Position numbers and translations under genes: made by a program. Shown one piece after another: positions 40,586 to 48,447 of a DNA stretch of 64,000 nt; positions within the stretch are counted from its first letter, which is position 1, and every line of letters starts with the position of its first letter. This DNA is from Leucobacter muris (GTDB taxonomy: Bacteria > Actinomycetota > Actinomycetes > Actinomycetales > Microbacteriaceae): NCBI RefSeq assembly GCF_004028235.1, contig NZ_CP035037.1:682001-746000 (forward strand), in the 5' to 3' direction. The notes under the pieces are model-generated. The model did not search any database, was not told the origin of the DNA, and saw nothing but the letters and a program-made list of their open reading frames with translations.

Positions 40586-41569
40586 ATGACTGAACCTGTT
40601 TCGCTGGGCGAATGGCAGCCCGATCGCAACCTCGCAATGGAACTCGTGCGAGCCACCGAGGCCGCTGCGATGCGGGCCACTCCGTGGATCGGGCGCGGCG
40701 ACAAGAACGCCGCCGACGGTGCCGCGGTCGACGCGATGCGGCGCTTCCTGTCGACGGTGAACATGAACGGCGCCGTGGTGATCGGCGAGGGCGAGAAGGA
40801 CGACGCCCCGTGGCTGTACAACGGTGAGCAGGTCGGCAACGGCGAGGGCGCCGAGTGCGACGTGGCCGTCGATCCGATCGACGGCACTCGACTCACCGCC
40901 GAGGGCCGCCCGGGCGCGCTCTCGGTGATCGCGGTCGCCGATCGGGGCAGCATGTACGACCCCTCGGCGGTGTTCTACATGGACAAGCTCGTCTGCGGCC
41001 CCGCGGGCGTCGGTGTGGTCGACATCCGCCGCCCCATCGGTGAGAACGTGCGCGCGCTGGCTCGAGCGAAGGGAGTCGACGTCTCCGACATCCGCGTGGC
41101 GGTGCTCGATCGCCCGCGTCACGAGCAGCTCATCGCCGACATCCGCGATGCGGGCGCCGGCACACGACTCATCATGGACGGCGATGTCGCGGGCGGCGTC
41201 AACGCCGCGCGCTGGGACTCCCGCATCGACATGTGCGTGGGCATCGGCGGCACGCCCGAGGGCATCATCACGGCCTGCGCGGTGAAGGCGCTGGGCGGCG
41301 TGATCCAGGGTCGTCTCTGGCCGAAGGACGACGAGGAGCGCCAGAAGGCGCTCGACGCCGGTCACGACCTCGATCGTGTGCTCGAGGCGAACGACCTGGT
41401 GGCGAGCGACAACTGCTACTTCGTGGCGACGGGCATCACCTCGGCCGACTTCGTCGACGGCGTGCAGCGCCGCGGCCCGTTCGTGCGCGCGGAGAGCATC
41501 GTGATGCGCTCGCACTCGGGAACGATCCGTCACGTCATCAGCGACATGGATCCCGACCGCTGGAGCTGA
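40586..41569 (+). CDS. glpX: Class II fructose-1,6-bisphosphatase
   Basis: 327 aa. Gluconeogenic phosphatase; metal site motifs [15 protein letters not shown] and [16 protein letters not shown], plus [12 protein letters not shown] and [14 protein letters not shown]. Leaderless start: TAGGGT, 6 nt, ATG. Ends against rmuC with a shared hairpin. Confidence 0.97.
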   Translation: MTEPVSLGEWQPDRNLAMELVRATEAAAMRATPWIGRGDKNAADGAAVDAMRRFLSTVNMNGAVVIGEGEKDDAPWLYNGEQVGNGEGAECDVAVDPIDGTRLTAEGRPGALSVIAVADRGSMYDPSAVFYMDKLVCGPAGVGVVDIRRPIGENVRALARAKGVDVSDIRVAVLDRPRHEQLIADIRDAGAGTRLIMDGDVAGGVNAARWDSRIDMCVGIGGTPEGIITACAVKALGGVIQGRLWPKDDEERQKALDAGHDLDRVLEANDLVASDNCYFVATGITSADFVDGVQRRGPFVRAESIVMRSHSGTIRHVISDMDPDRWS

Positions 41570-41590
41570 CTCCGGCCCGGTCGCGGTCTT

Positions 41591-41622
41591 CGAAGGCTCA
41601 GGCGTTCTCGCCTGGGCCTTCG
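41591..41622. terminator. Hairpin at the glpX/rmuC convergent junction
   Basis: CGAAGGCTCAGGCG / CGCCTGGGCCTTCG, 14 bp with one G-U wobble and a TTCT loop. It overlaps the last codons of rmuC. Confidence 0.68.
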
Positions 41623-43052
41623 TCGTCTGCCGCTGGCTGGCGAGGCTCGCGCTCGGCCCAGAATGCACTGTTTGCAGCGGGTCCTCCGTCGGCCGCGGGT
41701 GTTTCGTCGCGTGCGAGTTCTCCGTCTGTCGCGGGTCGTCCCTCGGCCGAGACTCTTTCGGCTGTTGCCGGTGCGCCGGGCGCGGCCCCTTCGCCGTCTG
41801 CGTCGGAGTCGCCCGCGGGGCGGAGCTCGGGCGCGATGAGCGGGCGCACCGCGTCTTCGAGCTGCGCCGGTTCGGTGCCGATCTTCTCTCCGTTGAGTGC
41901 GCCGATCTTGCGGGCGGTGGGCAGCACCTGGCGCTCGAGCGAACCGATGTAGGCGTTGTAGTCTTGCACACCGCGCGACAGTGTGCGGCCGAGCTTGTCG
42001 AGGTGCGACGCGGTGCGCCCGAGGCGGGTGTGGAGCTGCCGGCTGAGGTCGAACAGCGTGCGCGCCTCGGTGGTGAGCGACTCCTGGCGCCAGCTGTGGG
42101 CGACCGACTTGAGGATGGCCCACAGACTCACCGGAGAGGCGAGGGCGACGCGCCGCTCGAAGGCGTACTCGAGCAGCAGCGGATCGGTGTCGAGGGCGCT
42201 CGACAGCAGCGACTCGCTGGGCACGAATGCGACCACGAGCTCGGGGGAGTCGGCGAGTGCGGTCCAGTAGCCGCGGTTGCTCAGCGCGACGATGTGATCG
42301 CGCAGGGCCTTCGCGTGCCGGTTCAGCAGCGCGGAGCGGCGTGACTCGTCGTCGACGTGCTGCGCTTCGAGGTAGGCGTCGAACGGCACCTTGGCGTCGA
42401 TCGCGATGCTCTTGCCGCCGGGTAGGCGTACGACCACGTCGGGCCGAGCGGCTCCGTTCTCTGACGGGAGGTGCTGCTGTACCTCGAAGTCGACGTGCTC
42501 GACCATACCCGCGGCTTCGATGAGGCGGCGCAGCTGGGTCTCGCCCCAGAGCCCGCGCGTGTTGTTCGAGCGCAGAGCCGCGGCCAGGCTTTCGGCGGTG
42601 CCCCGCAGCTTCTCTTCGGCGCGGGCCGCTTCGCGCAGCTGCTCGGCGAGCTCGCCGTGCTGGGAGGCTCGCTGCTGCTCGATCGTCGCGACGGTGCGCT
42701 CGAGCTTGCCCAGCGAGTCTCGCAGCGGTGCGAGCTGCTGCAGCACGCGCTGCTCTTCGCGGTCGATCTCGGAGCGCTGCTGGGCGTTGAGGTGCGCGTC
42801 GCGCAGGCGATCCTCGAGCCCCTGCACCCGCGTCTCGGCGGCGGCGAGCTCCTCGCGCAGCAGGCGCGCCCCGGCCTCGGCGTCGAGTCTCGCCTGCTGC
42901 ACCGCCAGCGTGCGTTCGCGCTCGGCCCGCATCTCGGCCTCGGCGATACGCCGGGCGGCGCCGGAGGCCGCGACTCGATGCCCGGCGATGAACCCGGCCA
43001 CCCCGAACACGAGGGCCGCGACGACGATCAGGAGAAGGGTGAGGGTGGTCAT
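41598..43052 (-). CDS. rmuC: DNA recombination protein RmuC
   Basis: 484 aa. N-terminal membrane segment, a long coiled coil (about 35-145), then the RmuC nuclease-like domain (RGLWGETQLRRLIEAAGMVEHVDFEVQ, GGKSIAIDAKVPFDAYLEA, VAFVPSESLLSSAL). Limits inversions at repeats. The last ~75 residues are a low-complexity Ala/Glu/Gly tail. The start is not well marked; GTG 43058 is a possible alternative. Confidence 0.9.
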   Translation of the reverse strand: MTTLTLLLIVVAALVFGVAGFIAGHRVAASGAARRIAEAEMRAERERTLAVQQARLDAEAGARLLREELAAAETRVQGLEDRLRDAHLNAQQRSEIDREEQRVLQQLAPLRDSLGKLERTVATIEQQRASQHGELAEQLREAARAEEKLRGTAESLAAALRSNNTRGLWGETQLRRLIEAAGMVEHVDFEVQQHLPSENGAARPDVVVRLPGGKSIAIDAKVPFDAYLEAQHVDDESRRSALLNRHAKALRDHIVALSNRGYWTALADSPELVVAFVPSESLLSSALDTDPLLLEYAFERRVALASPVSLWAILKSVAHSWRQESLTTEARTLFDLSRQLHTRLGRTASHLDKLGRTLSRGVQDYNAYIGSLERQVLPTARKIGALNGEKIGTEPAQLEDAVRPLIAPELRPAGDSDADGEGAAPGAPATAERVSAEGRPATDGELARDETPAADGGPAANSAFWAEREPRQPAADDEGPGENA

Positions 43053-43103
43053 GCGCACATCGTCTCAGGTACCACTGACATTCTCGCTGCGGAGCGCCCG
43101 GCG

Positions 43104-43688
43104 CTACAGCTTGAGGGGGATCGCCTTGAGCTGCTGGATGCGCAGCCCCGTCTTCTTGGCGAGCGCCGACACGTCGCCGACCTCGTGCCGTCGCGCGGCA
43201 TCCGAGATGATCGCGGCGCAGGCCTCGGCGTCGGCGAGGGCGTCGTGGTGCGCGAACTCGCCGAACCCGGCGGCCTCGGCCGCGAGCGGCAGACGGTGCG
43301 ACGGGATCTCGTAGGTCTTGCGCGAGACCTGCACGCTGCAGAGGTAGCGCAGGCGCGGGGTCGGAGTGATGGTCTCGGCGCAGGCCGCCCGGATCACGCC
43401 CATGTCGAAGCTGGCGTTGTGGGCCACCGCCACGTCGTCGCCGATGAAGTCGCGCAGCTCGGTCAGCTGGCCGGCCCAGTCGCGAGCGGCCGTCACCATC
43501 TCGGCGGTGATGCCGTGGATCTTGACGTTGAAGGGCAGGAACGCCGCGTGCGCCTCGGGCGGGCGGATCAGCCACTCGACGCGATCGACCACGCGCCCGT
43601 CGCGCACGCGCACCATGCCGACCGCGCAGGCCGAGGAGGGGTGGCTGTTGGCGGTCTCGAAATCGATGGCGGTGAAGTCGACGGGCAC
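43104..43688 (-). CDS. DnaQ-like 3'-5' exonuclease (DEDDh)
   Basis: 194 aa. ExoI DFETANS, ExoII HNASFDMGV and ExoIII HDALADAEA give a complete DEDDh site. Standalone proteins of this kind act on single-stranded DNA or RNA ends; the exact role is unknown. GTG start. It lies 51 nt upstream of rmuC in the same direction, a plausible repair pair. Confidence 0.9.
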   Translation of the reverse strand: MPVDFTAIDFETANSHPSSACAVGMVRVRDGRVVDRVEWLIRPPEAHAAFLPFNVKIHGITAEMVTAARDWAGQLTELRDFIGDDVAVAHNASFDMGVIRAACAETITPTPRLRYLCSVQVSRKTYEIPSHRLPLAAEAAGFGEFAHHDALADAEACAAIISDAARRHEVGDVSALAKKTGLRIQQLKAIPLKL

Positions 43689-43753
43689 GCATCTAGGGTG
43701 TCACACGCCTCTGACATTCTCGCGCGGACGGCATCTCGCACCGGCTCTCCGAC

Positions 43754-44407
43754 TCACCGGCGTTCGGGTACCGGGGAGTGCGCCGGCGCGCTGGGCGCCC
43801 GGTCCAGGGCGGGGTGCGTTGCGAGACGACGTGCCGCGTCATCGCGGCGTCGATCCGAAGCTCCCGTCTTCGCCGCTCGGGCGATCCAGCGCTCGATGCG
43901 CGCCGGGCTGCGGTACCTCACGCCGAGCAGGCGGTGCACGCGGAAGGGCCGCACCCCGCAGAATGTCAGCGTGTGACGGGTCACCTGCGCCACCGCGTGA
44001 GTGCCGGTGAACGGCAGCGCGATGGCCGGCGTGTCGGCGAGCAGGAAGAGGCGACCGCTGCGGCCGCGCAGGAGGCCTCGGGGGAGCCCCCGGGCGGGAT
44101 ACACGTACTCCTGCTTCGGCAGCAGCGCGCGGTCGAAGAAGCCTTTGAGGACAGCCGGGACCGACCCCCACCACATCGGGCTGACCACCACGATGCGCCT
44201 TGCGAGGTGCAGGGCATCGCGGGCGTCCTGCAGATCGGGTTCGATCTCCATGCGCTTGCGGTAGCCGAAGCGCATATGCGGGTCGAAGCTGAGGTCGCGC
44301 AGGGTGAGCAACCGCGCGTTCCCGTGAGCTTCCGCGTAACCGCGCGCGATGGCCGCGGTGAGCGAGTCCGGATCGGGATGTCCGTCGATGACGAGGGTGG
44401 AGAACAC
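43754..44407 (-). CDS. NAD(P)H-dependent oxidoreductase, flavodoxin-like fold
   Basis: 217 aa. Reads TLVIDGHPDPDSLTAAIARGYAEAHG, RIVVVSPMWWGSVPAVLKGFFDRALLP, QEYVYPARGLPRGLLRGRSG in segments, matching MdaB/KefF-type FMN quinone reductases. GTG 44407 start. Divergent from a TetR gene with a shared palindromic operator, so probably induced by a quinone or xenobiotic ligand. Confidence 0.88.
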   Translation of the reverse strand: MFSTLVIDGHPDPDSLTAAIARGYAEAHGNARLLTLRDLSFDPHMRFGYRKRMEIEPDLQDARDALHLARRIVVVSPMWWGSVPAVLKGFFDRALLPKQEYVYPARGLPRGLLRGRSGRLFLLADTPAIALPFTGTHAVAQVTRHTLTFCGVRPFRVHRLLGVRYRSPARIERWIARAAKTGASDRRRDDAARRLATHPALDRAPSAPAHSPVPERR

Positions 44408-44419
44408 GGGAGATCCAAT

Positions 44420-44453
44420 CTTGACAGCGTCAATTAATCTGGGCACTGTCAAG
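44420..44453. promoter_or_regulatory. Operator between the oxidoreductase gene and its TetR regulator
   Basis: Perfect 8-bp inverted repeat CTTGACAG (44420-44427) / CTGTCAAG (44446-44453), with a smaller palindrome TTGAC-AGC-GTCAA (44421-44433) nested in it. It lies in the 50-65 nt gap between the two divergent starts. Confidence 0.65.
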
Positions 44454-44472
44454 TTAGGGGATGATGTTGCGC

Positions 44473-45045
44473 ATGTCAAGTTCTCGCGACGGGTACCACC
44501 ACGGCAGCCTCGCTCGGGCGCTCGAAGACGCCGCGATGCAACTGCTCGACACTCGACCCGCCCACGAGATCAGCCTGCGAGAGGTGGCCCGCGCCGCGAA
44601 CGTCAGCCACAACGCGCCCTACCACCACTTCACCGACCGGCGCGGGCTGCTGAAGGCGCTCGCCGAGCGCAGCATGCGAGAATTGCTCGCCCGAGTTCGA
44701 ACGGCCGCCGAGAGCGCTCCGACGCCCGCTGCCGCCCTGCGGGCCGGAGGAGCGGCCTACATCGATTTCGCGGTCGAGCACCCCCACGCCTTCGACGCCG
44801 TCTACGACCCGACAGTGTGCATCCCCGGTGCGCCCACCGAGACGATGGCTCCGCTCGTCGACGCGCTCGAGACGGCCCTCTTCGCAGCCGCCGCAGGGGC
44901 GGGCCTGAGCACCGAAGCGGACGCCAACGCCGTCTGGGGCCTGGTGCACGGCCTCGGCACGCTGAGCGCCGCCGGACATCTCACTCCAGAGCAGGCCCGG
45001 GCGTCGTGCGCGGCCGCGTTCAATCGCCTCTTGCCCGAGGGCTGA
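44473..45045 (+). CDS. TetR/AcrR family regulator (WHG-type C-terminus)
   Basis: 190 aa. HTH ISLREVARAANVSHNAPYHHFTDRRGLLKALAE and a C-terminal domain containing VWGLVHGLGTLSAAGHL, the WHG-type effector domain. ATG 44473 aligns with family starts (YHHGSL near the N-terminus); ATG 44461 or 44464 would add four or three residues. The sequence TGTCAAGTT of the operator recurs at this start codon. Confidence 0.88.
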   Translation: MSSSRDGYHHGSLARALEDAAMQLLDTRPAHEISLREVARAANVSHNAPYHHFTDRRGLLKALAERSMRELLARVRTAAESAPTPAAALRAGGAAYIDFAVEHPHAFDAVYDPTVCIPGAPTETMAPLVDALETALFAAAAGAGLSTEADANAVWGLVHGLGTLSAAGHLTPEQARASCAAAFNRLLPEG

Positions 45046-45103
45046 GGATCGGAGCAGGGAATGGCCGGGCGAGAGCCGGATCCGCTCCCGTGCTGTGCTG
45101 GGG

Positions 45104-45907
45104 TCACCCGCGCCCCGGTCCTGTGCTCCGCCACAGGCTCGCCCACTGCGGAGGCGTGAGATCACGCGGCAGCGCCGCCGCCGAGATGGATGCGCGCCGC
45201 AGCGCAGCGGCGGTCGCGGTGCGGCTGATCCCGAGCCCTCGCTGCAGGTTCTGACCGATCCCCCGCCCGCGGGCGGTGAAGACGCGCCGCACGAAGCGCT
45301 CGTAGGCGGCGCGCTCCGAGAGCGGCACCAGGGGCGAACCGCGCCGCGAGATGTCGAGCAGCCCGCCGTCGACGCCGGGCACCGGACGGAACGCCCTTGC
45401 CGGCACCCGGCACCGCAGCCGGAAGTCGAACCACGGCGCCGACTGCCCGGTGAGGAGGGTGCCGCCGCCCACGCCAGCGCGCTTGCGGGCGACCTCCCAC
45501 TGGGTGATGAGGATCGCCCGCTCCCAGTGCGGCGACCGCAGCAGCTTGCGCAGCAGCGGCGTGGTGAGGTGGAAGGGGAGGTTGCCGACGACGACCGGCG
45601 CGTCGAAGGCCGTGCGCAGGGCGTCGGCGTGCACCACCGTCGCGCCCGGAAAGCGCCGTCTGAGGCGGCGCACGCGGTGCTCGTCGAGCTCCACGAGCGT
45701 CAGTGGGCGCCCGAGGCTGGCGAGGTCGGCGGTCAGCGCGCCGTCACCGGGTCCGATCTCGAGGATCGGGCCCGCGGTATCGCGCGCGAGTTCGGCGATC
45801 TGCTCGATCGTGGGCCGGTGGTGCAGGAAGTTCTGGCCGAGCTCGTGCCGGCCGCCGTAGCGCGACCGTGCGTCGGCGAGGTGTTCTGAGTGCGGGTGCG
45901 CGTGCAT
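45104..45907 (-). CDS. erm: Erm-type 23S rRNA (adenine-N6)-methyltransferase (macrolide resistance)
   Basis: 267 aa. Opens RYGGRHELGQNFLHHRPTIEQI; SAM site EIGPGDGALT (near 50-59); catalytic NLPF (109-112); C-terminus GIGQNLQRGLGISR and LTPPQWASLW as in actinobacterial Erm proteins. Erm methylates A2058 and blocks macrolides, lincosamides and streptogramin B. It differs from KsgA in NLPF and in its C-terminus. ATG 45907 is chosen because GGAG is 6 nt upstream, within a hairpin; ATG 45919 is possible. A leader peptide ORF lies about 170 nt upstream. Confidence 0.88.
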   Translation of the reverse strand: MHAHPHSEHLADARSRYGGRHELGQNFLHHRPTIEQIAELARDTAGPILEIGPGDGALTADLASLGRPLTLVELDEHRVRRLRRRFPGATVVHADALRTAFDAPVVVGNLPFHLTTPLLRKLLRSPHWERAILITQWEVARKRAGVGGGTLLTGQSAPWFDFRLRCRVPARAFRPVPGVDGGLLDISRRGSPLVPLSERAAYERFVRRVFTARGRGIGQNLQRGLGISRTATAAALRRASISAAALPRDLTPPQWASLWRSTGPGRG

Positions 45908-45909
45908 GA

Positions 45910-45940
45910 GGCGCTCCATCCGAGAGAGGTGCGGAGCGCC
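45910..45940 (-). promoter_or_regulatory. Hairpin sequestering the erm ribosome-binding site
   Basis: On the erm mRNA, GGCGCTCC (45940 to 45933) pairs perfectly with GGAGCGCC (45917 to 45910), which contains the GGAG site 6 nt before ATG 45907. An overlapping competitor pairing, GCGCCCGG (45974-45967) with CCGGGCGC (45943-45936), would free the ribosome site. Confidence 0.6.
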
Positions 45941-46066
45941 CGGAGGCGTGCTGCAGCAGCGGCGATCCGGGCGCGATGGGCTCGGAGGTCGGCGCGTCGA
46001 GCTGCCCGATCCGTGGCGGGCGTGCGTTCAGAGGCTCACGCGCGGACGGGGTGCGGGGCAGCGGTT

Positions 46067-46097
46067 CGGGATCGCGCCGTCAGGCGCGACGATCCCG
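46067..46097 (-). promoter_or_regulatory. Hairpin at the end of the erm leader peptide
   Basis: CGGGATCG and CGCC pair with GGCG and CGATCCCG (12 bp, 3-nt bulge, TGAC loop). The leader codons CGG-GAT-CGT (Arg-Asp-Arg) lie in the 5' arm, so a ribosome stalled there would melt the hairpin. Its 3' arm (GGCGCGAT) is also complementary to ATCGCGCC at 45977-45970. Confidence 0.6.
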
Positions 46098-46139
46098 GAA
46101 GAAGGCGCGCTGACCGAGCGCGCTGCACAGTGTTCCCAT
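46080..46139 (-). CDS. ermL: Putative erm leader peptide
   Basis: 19 aa, MGTLCSALGQRAFFRDRRA, starting 232 nt upstream of the erm ATG on the same strand. The Arg-Asp-Arg near the end fits the +X+ motif at which macrolide-bound ribosomes stall in known Erm leaders. A promoter sits ideally for a leaderless ATG. Codon-level support is limited by its size. Confidence 0.55.
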   Translation of the reverse strand: MGTLCSALGQRAFFRDRRA

Positions 46140-46146
46140 GCGCACC

Positions 46147-46175
46147 ACCGTAGCAGCCCAGGCCCCGGATGTCAG
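46147..46175 (-). promoter_or_regulatory. Sigma-A-type promoter for the erm leader
   Basis: On the minus strand CTGACA (46175-46170), a 17-nt spacer, then TACGGT (46152-46147), 7 nt before ATG 46139. Good match and spacing; predicts a leaderless transcript starting at the leader peptide. Confidence 0.65.
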
Positions 46176-46296
46176 GGGCGCCCCCTGCGGTGGCGCGGGT
46201 CGGCGGGCGACTGCCTGCCGCGGCCCGCGCCGGTGCGCGGTACGGTGGAGATCGCTTCCTACGCATCGAACCGCAGCGCGAAAGGCCGGTGGTCAC

Positions 46297-46617
46297 ATGT
46301 CCGTCGTCAAGATCAACGCCATCTCAGTTCCGGAGGGGAAGGGGCCCGAACTCGAGGCGCGATTCGCCGCCCGCAAGCACGCGGTCGACTCCTCGCCCGG
46401 ATTCCAGGGCTTCGAACTGCTGCGCCCGGTGCAGGGCGACGAGCGGTACTTCGTCGTCACCCGCTGGGAGACGGAGCAGCATTTCGAGGCGTGGCGCGAC
46501 TCGCGCGGCAACGCCGACGCGCACGCGCGAACCGATGGGGAGCAGCCGCGCAAGCCGGTGGCGACCGGGGCGGAGCTGCTCGAGTTCGAGGTCGTCGACC
46601 TCGACGGCATGAGCTGA
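46297..46617 (+). CDS. mhuD: Heme-degrading monooxygenase, MhuD type (ABM fold)
   Basis: 106 aa. Close in pattern to mycobacterial MhuD, which breaks heme to mycobilin and releases iron: MSVVKINAISVPEGKGPELE (Asn 7), SPGFQGFELLRPVQGDERYFVVTRWE, Trp 66 in FEAW, and ATGAELLEFEVV at the end. The heme-ligand His would be H76 here versus 75 in MhuD, in a local region that differs slightly. No obvious RBS beyond AAAGG 12 nt upstream. Confidence 0.87.
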   Translation: MSVVKINAISVPEGKGPELEARFAARKHAVDSSPGFQGFELLRPVQGDERYFVVTRWETEQHFEAWRDSRGNADAHARTDGEQPRKPVATGAELLEFEVVDLDGMS

Positions 46618-46662
46618 GGCCCGGGGCGGCTCGACGCTCGGCGGGCTGCCCGGCTTGTCACT

Positions 46663-46788
46663 CCGTGCTTGGGCTCCTGCTCGGGCTCTGCCGCGATGCA
46701 TTCTGTCGCACAGACCCTCGGATCTCACGCGTGTCTCGGACGAGATCCCGTCATCCGCTCCGAAACGCGGGTGAGATCCGAAGCACGG
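46663..46788. repeat. Nested inverted repeats in the mhuD-ychF gap
   Basis: TCGGATCTCAC (46718-46728) pairs with GTGAGATCCGA (46771-46781), 11 bp; CCGTGCTT (46663-46670) pairs with AAGCACGG (46781-46788) directly outside it. The whole could fold as a long imperfect structure in this 270-nt gene-free stretch; function unknown. Confidence 0.5.
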
Positions 46789-46887
46789 GCGCGGAAAATA
46801 TCCCCCGGGCCCCGTAGAGGATCCCGTGAGCGCCCGCCAGGGCGGCCAGCCCCGGGGCGCCCCGGGGGTCGCGTAGACTGGACCCTC

Positions 46888-47961
46888 GTGGCTCTTACAA
46901 TCGGAATCGTCGGCCTGCCCAACGTGGGCAAGTCCACCCTCTTCAACGCTCTCACCCAGAACGACGCGCTCGCCGCGAACTACCCGTTCGCGACCATCGA
47001 GCCCAACGTGGGTGTGGTGAACCTGCCCGACGCGCGCCTCGACAAGCTCGCCGAGATCTTCGGCAGCGAGCGGATCCTGCCCGCCCCCGTCAGCTTCGTC
47101 GACATCGCCGGCATCGTGCGCGGCGCGAGCGAGGGCGAGGGACTCGGCAACCAGTTCCTCGCGAACATCCGTGAGGCCGATGCGATCGCGCAGGTGGTGC
47201 GCGGCTTCAGCGACCCCGACGTGGTGCACGTCGACGGCGCCGTCGATCCCGCGAGCGACATGGAGACGATCAACACCGAGCTGATCATCGCCGACATGCA
47301 GACGCTCGACAAGGCGCTCGTGCGCCTCGAGAAGGAGCTCAAGAACCGCAAGATCGACGCCTCGGTGGTCGAGACCGCGAAGGACGCCCGAGCCGCCCTC
47401 GACGAGGGCAGGGTGCTGTCGCACGCCGGCCTCGACCTCGAGCCGATCAGGGAGCTCGGCCTGCTCACCGCGAAGCCGTTCCTCTACGTCTTCAACGTCG
47501 ACGAGGGCGTGCTGCAGGATCGCGCGCGCCTCGACGAGCTCGCCGCGCTCGTGGCGCCCGCGAAGGCGATCTTCCTCGACGCGAAGATCGAGAGCGAGCT
47601 CACCGAGCTCGATGCCGAGGACGCCGCGGAGCTGCTGGCCTCGATCGGCCAGGAGGAGAGCGGGCTGGATCAGCTCGCCCGCGTCGGCTTCGACACCCTC
47701 GGCCTGCAGACCTACCTCACGGCGGGTCCCAAGGAGGCGCGCGCCTGGACGATCAAGAAGGGCGCGACCGCCCCGCAGGCCGCGGGTGCGATCCACACCG
47801 ACTTCGAGAAGGGCTTCATCAAGGGCGAGATCATCTCGTTCGAGGATCTCGTCGAGGCCGGCTCGGTGGCCGAGGCCCGCGCGAAGGGCAAGGCGCGCAT
47901 GGAGGGCAAGGACTACATCATGCAGGACGGAGACGTCTGCGAGTGGCGTTTCAACGTGTAG
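46888..47961 (+). CDS. ychF: Redox-regulated ATPase YchF (Obg-like)
   Basis: 357 aa. P-loop GLPNVGKST with the N-terminal G domain, FVDIAGIVRGASEGEGLGNQFLANIREADAI, LYVFNVDEG in place of NKxD, and a C-terminal TGS domain ending YIMQDGDVCEWRFNV. Binds ATP rather than GTP; ribosome-associated stress regulator. GTG start with TAGACT 8 nt upstream (leaderless). Confidence 0.97.
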   Translation: MALTIGIVGLPNVGKSTLFNALTQNDALAANYPFATIEPNVGVVNLPDARLDKLAEIFGSERILPAPVSFVDIAGIVRGASEGEGLGNQFLANIREADAIAQVVRGFSDPDVVHVDGAVDPASDMETINTELIIADMQTLDKALVRLEKELKNRKIDASVVETAKDARAALDEGRVLSHAGLDLEPIRELGLLTAKPFLYVFNVDEGVLQDRARLDELAALVAPAKAIFLDAKIESELTELDAEDAAELLASIGQEESGLDQLARVGFDTLGLQTYLTAGPKEARAWTIKKGATAPQAAGAIHTDFEKGFIKGEIISFEDLVEAGSVAEARAKGKARMEGKDYIMQDGDVCEWRFNV

Positions 47962-48447
47962 CGCCGCTTCGCTTGAGCCGCCAATCCCGCCGGTAGAAGC
48001 AGCTTGGCTCCCGCTTCCGCTTCCGAAAAGCCGGTGCGTCGCCCTCGTTCAGCTCGGTTCGGGCCCTGCCGACTTACAGATCGGGACGGGCGATCGACTC
48101 GAGGGGTGGCCAACGAGGAACTTCGTCGGCTTCGAGCAGGTCGCGAGAGAATCGGCACCTCTCCGCGCGGTCTGTCGAAGCGTGGATCGTGCGATTGAAG
48201 CGCGCTGTCATGATTCTTCTTGTCGTGCATGGGTGAACTCGAGTCAGTCGCACAATGCGGCGCGCAGCGCAGGGAACGACCAGCGTGCGATGCCAGGAGC
48301 GTCGTCAGTCTGGGTCGAGAGGCTCCAGGTGCGCAGTGCGGTTGAAGTTCTCGTAGGATGGGAACAGGGGACCCACGATCGGGCATGATCGTTTTCATCT
48401 CAACCACCCCTTCTTGAACTAGTACTGTGCTGCCGGGGGAACAAGCG
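47962..48447. other. Long gene-free region upstream of the adhesin gene
   Basis: 486 nt with no supported gene on either strand and a lower G+C content than the flanks. It must contain the adhesin promoter, but no clear -35/-10 pair stands out; the 40 nt before the start (CTTGAACTAGTACTGTG) is the most promoter-like part. Confidence 0.5.

Noticed and set aside
45104..45907. erm gene as KsgA (RsmA)
   Set aside because: NLPF rather than NLPY, Erm-like C-terminus and a leader peptide favour Erm.
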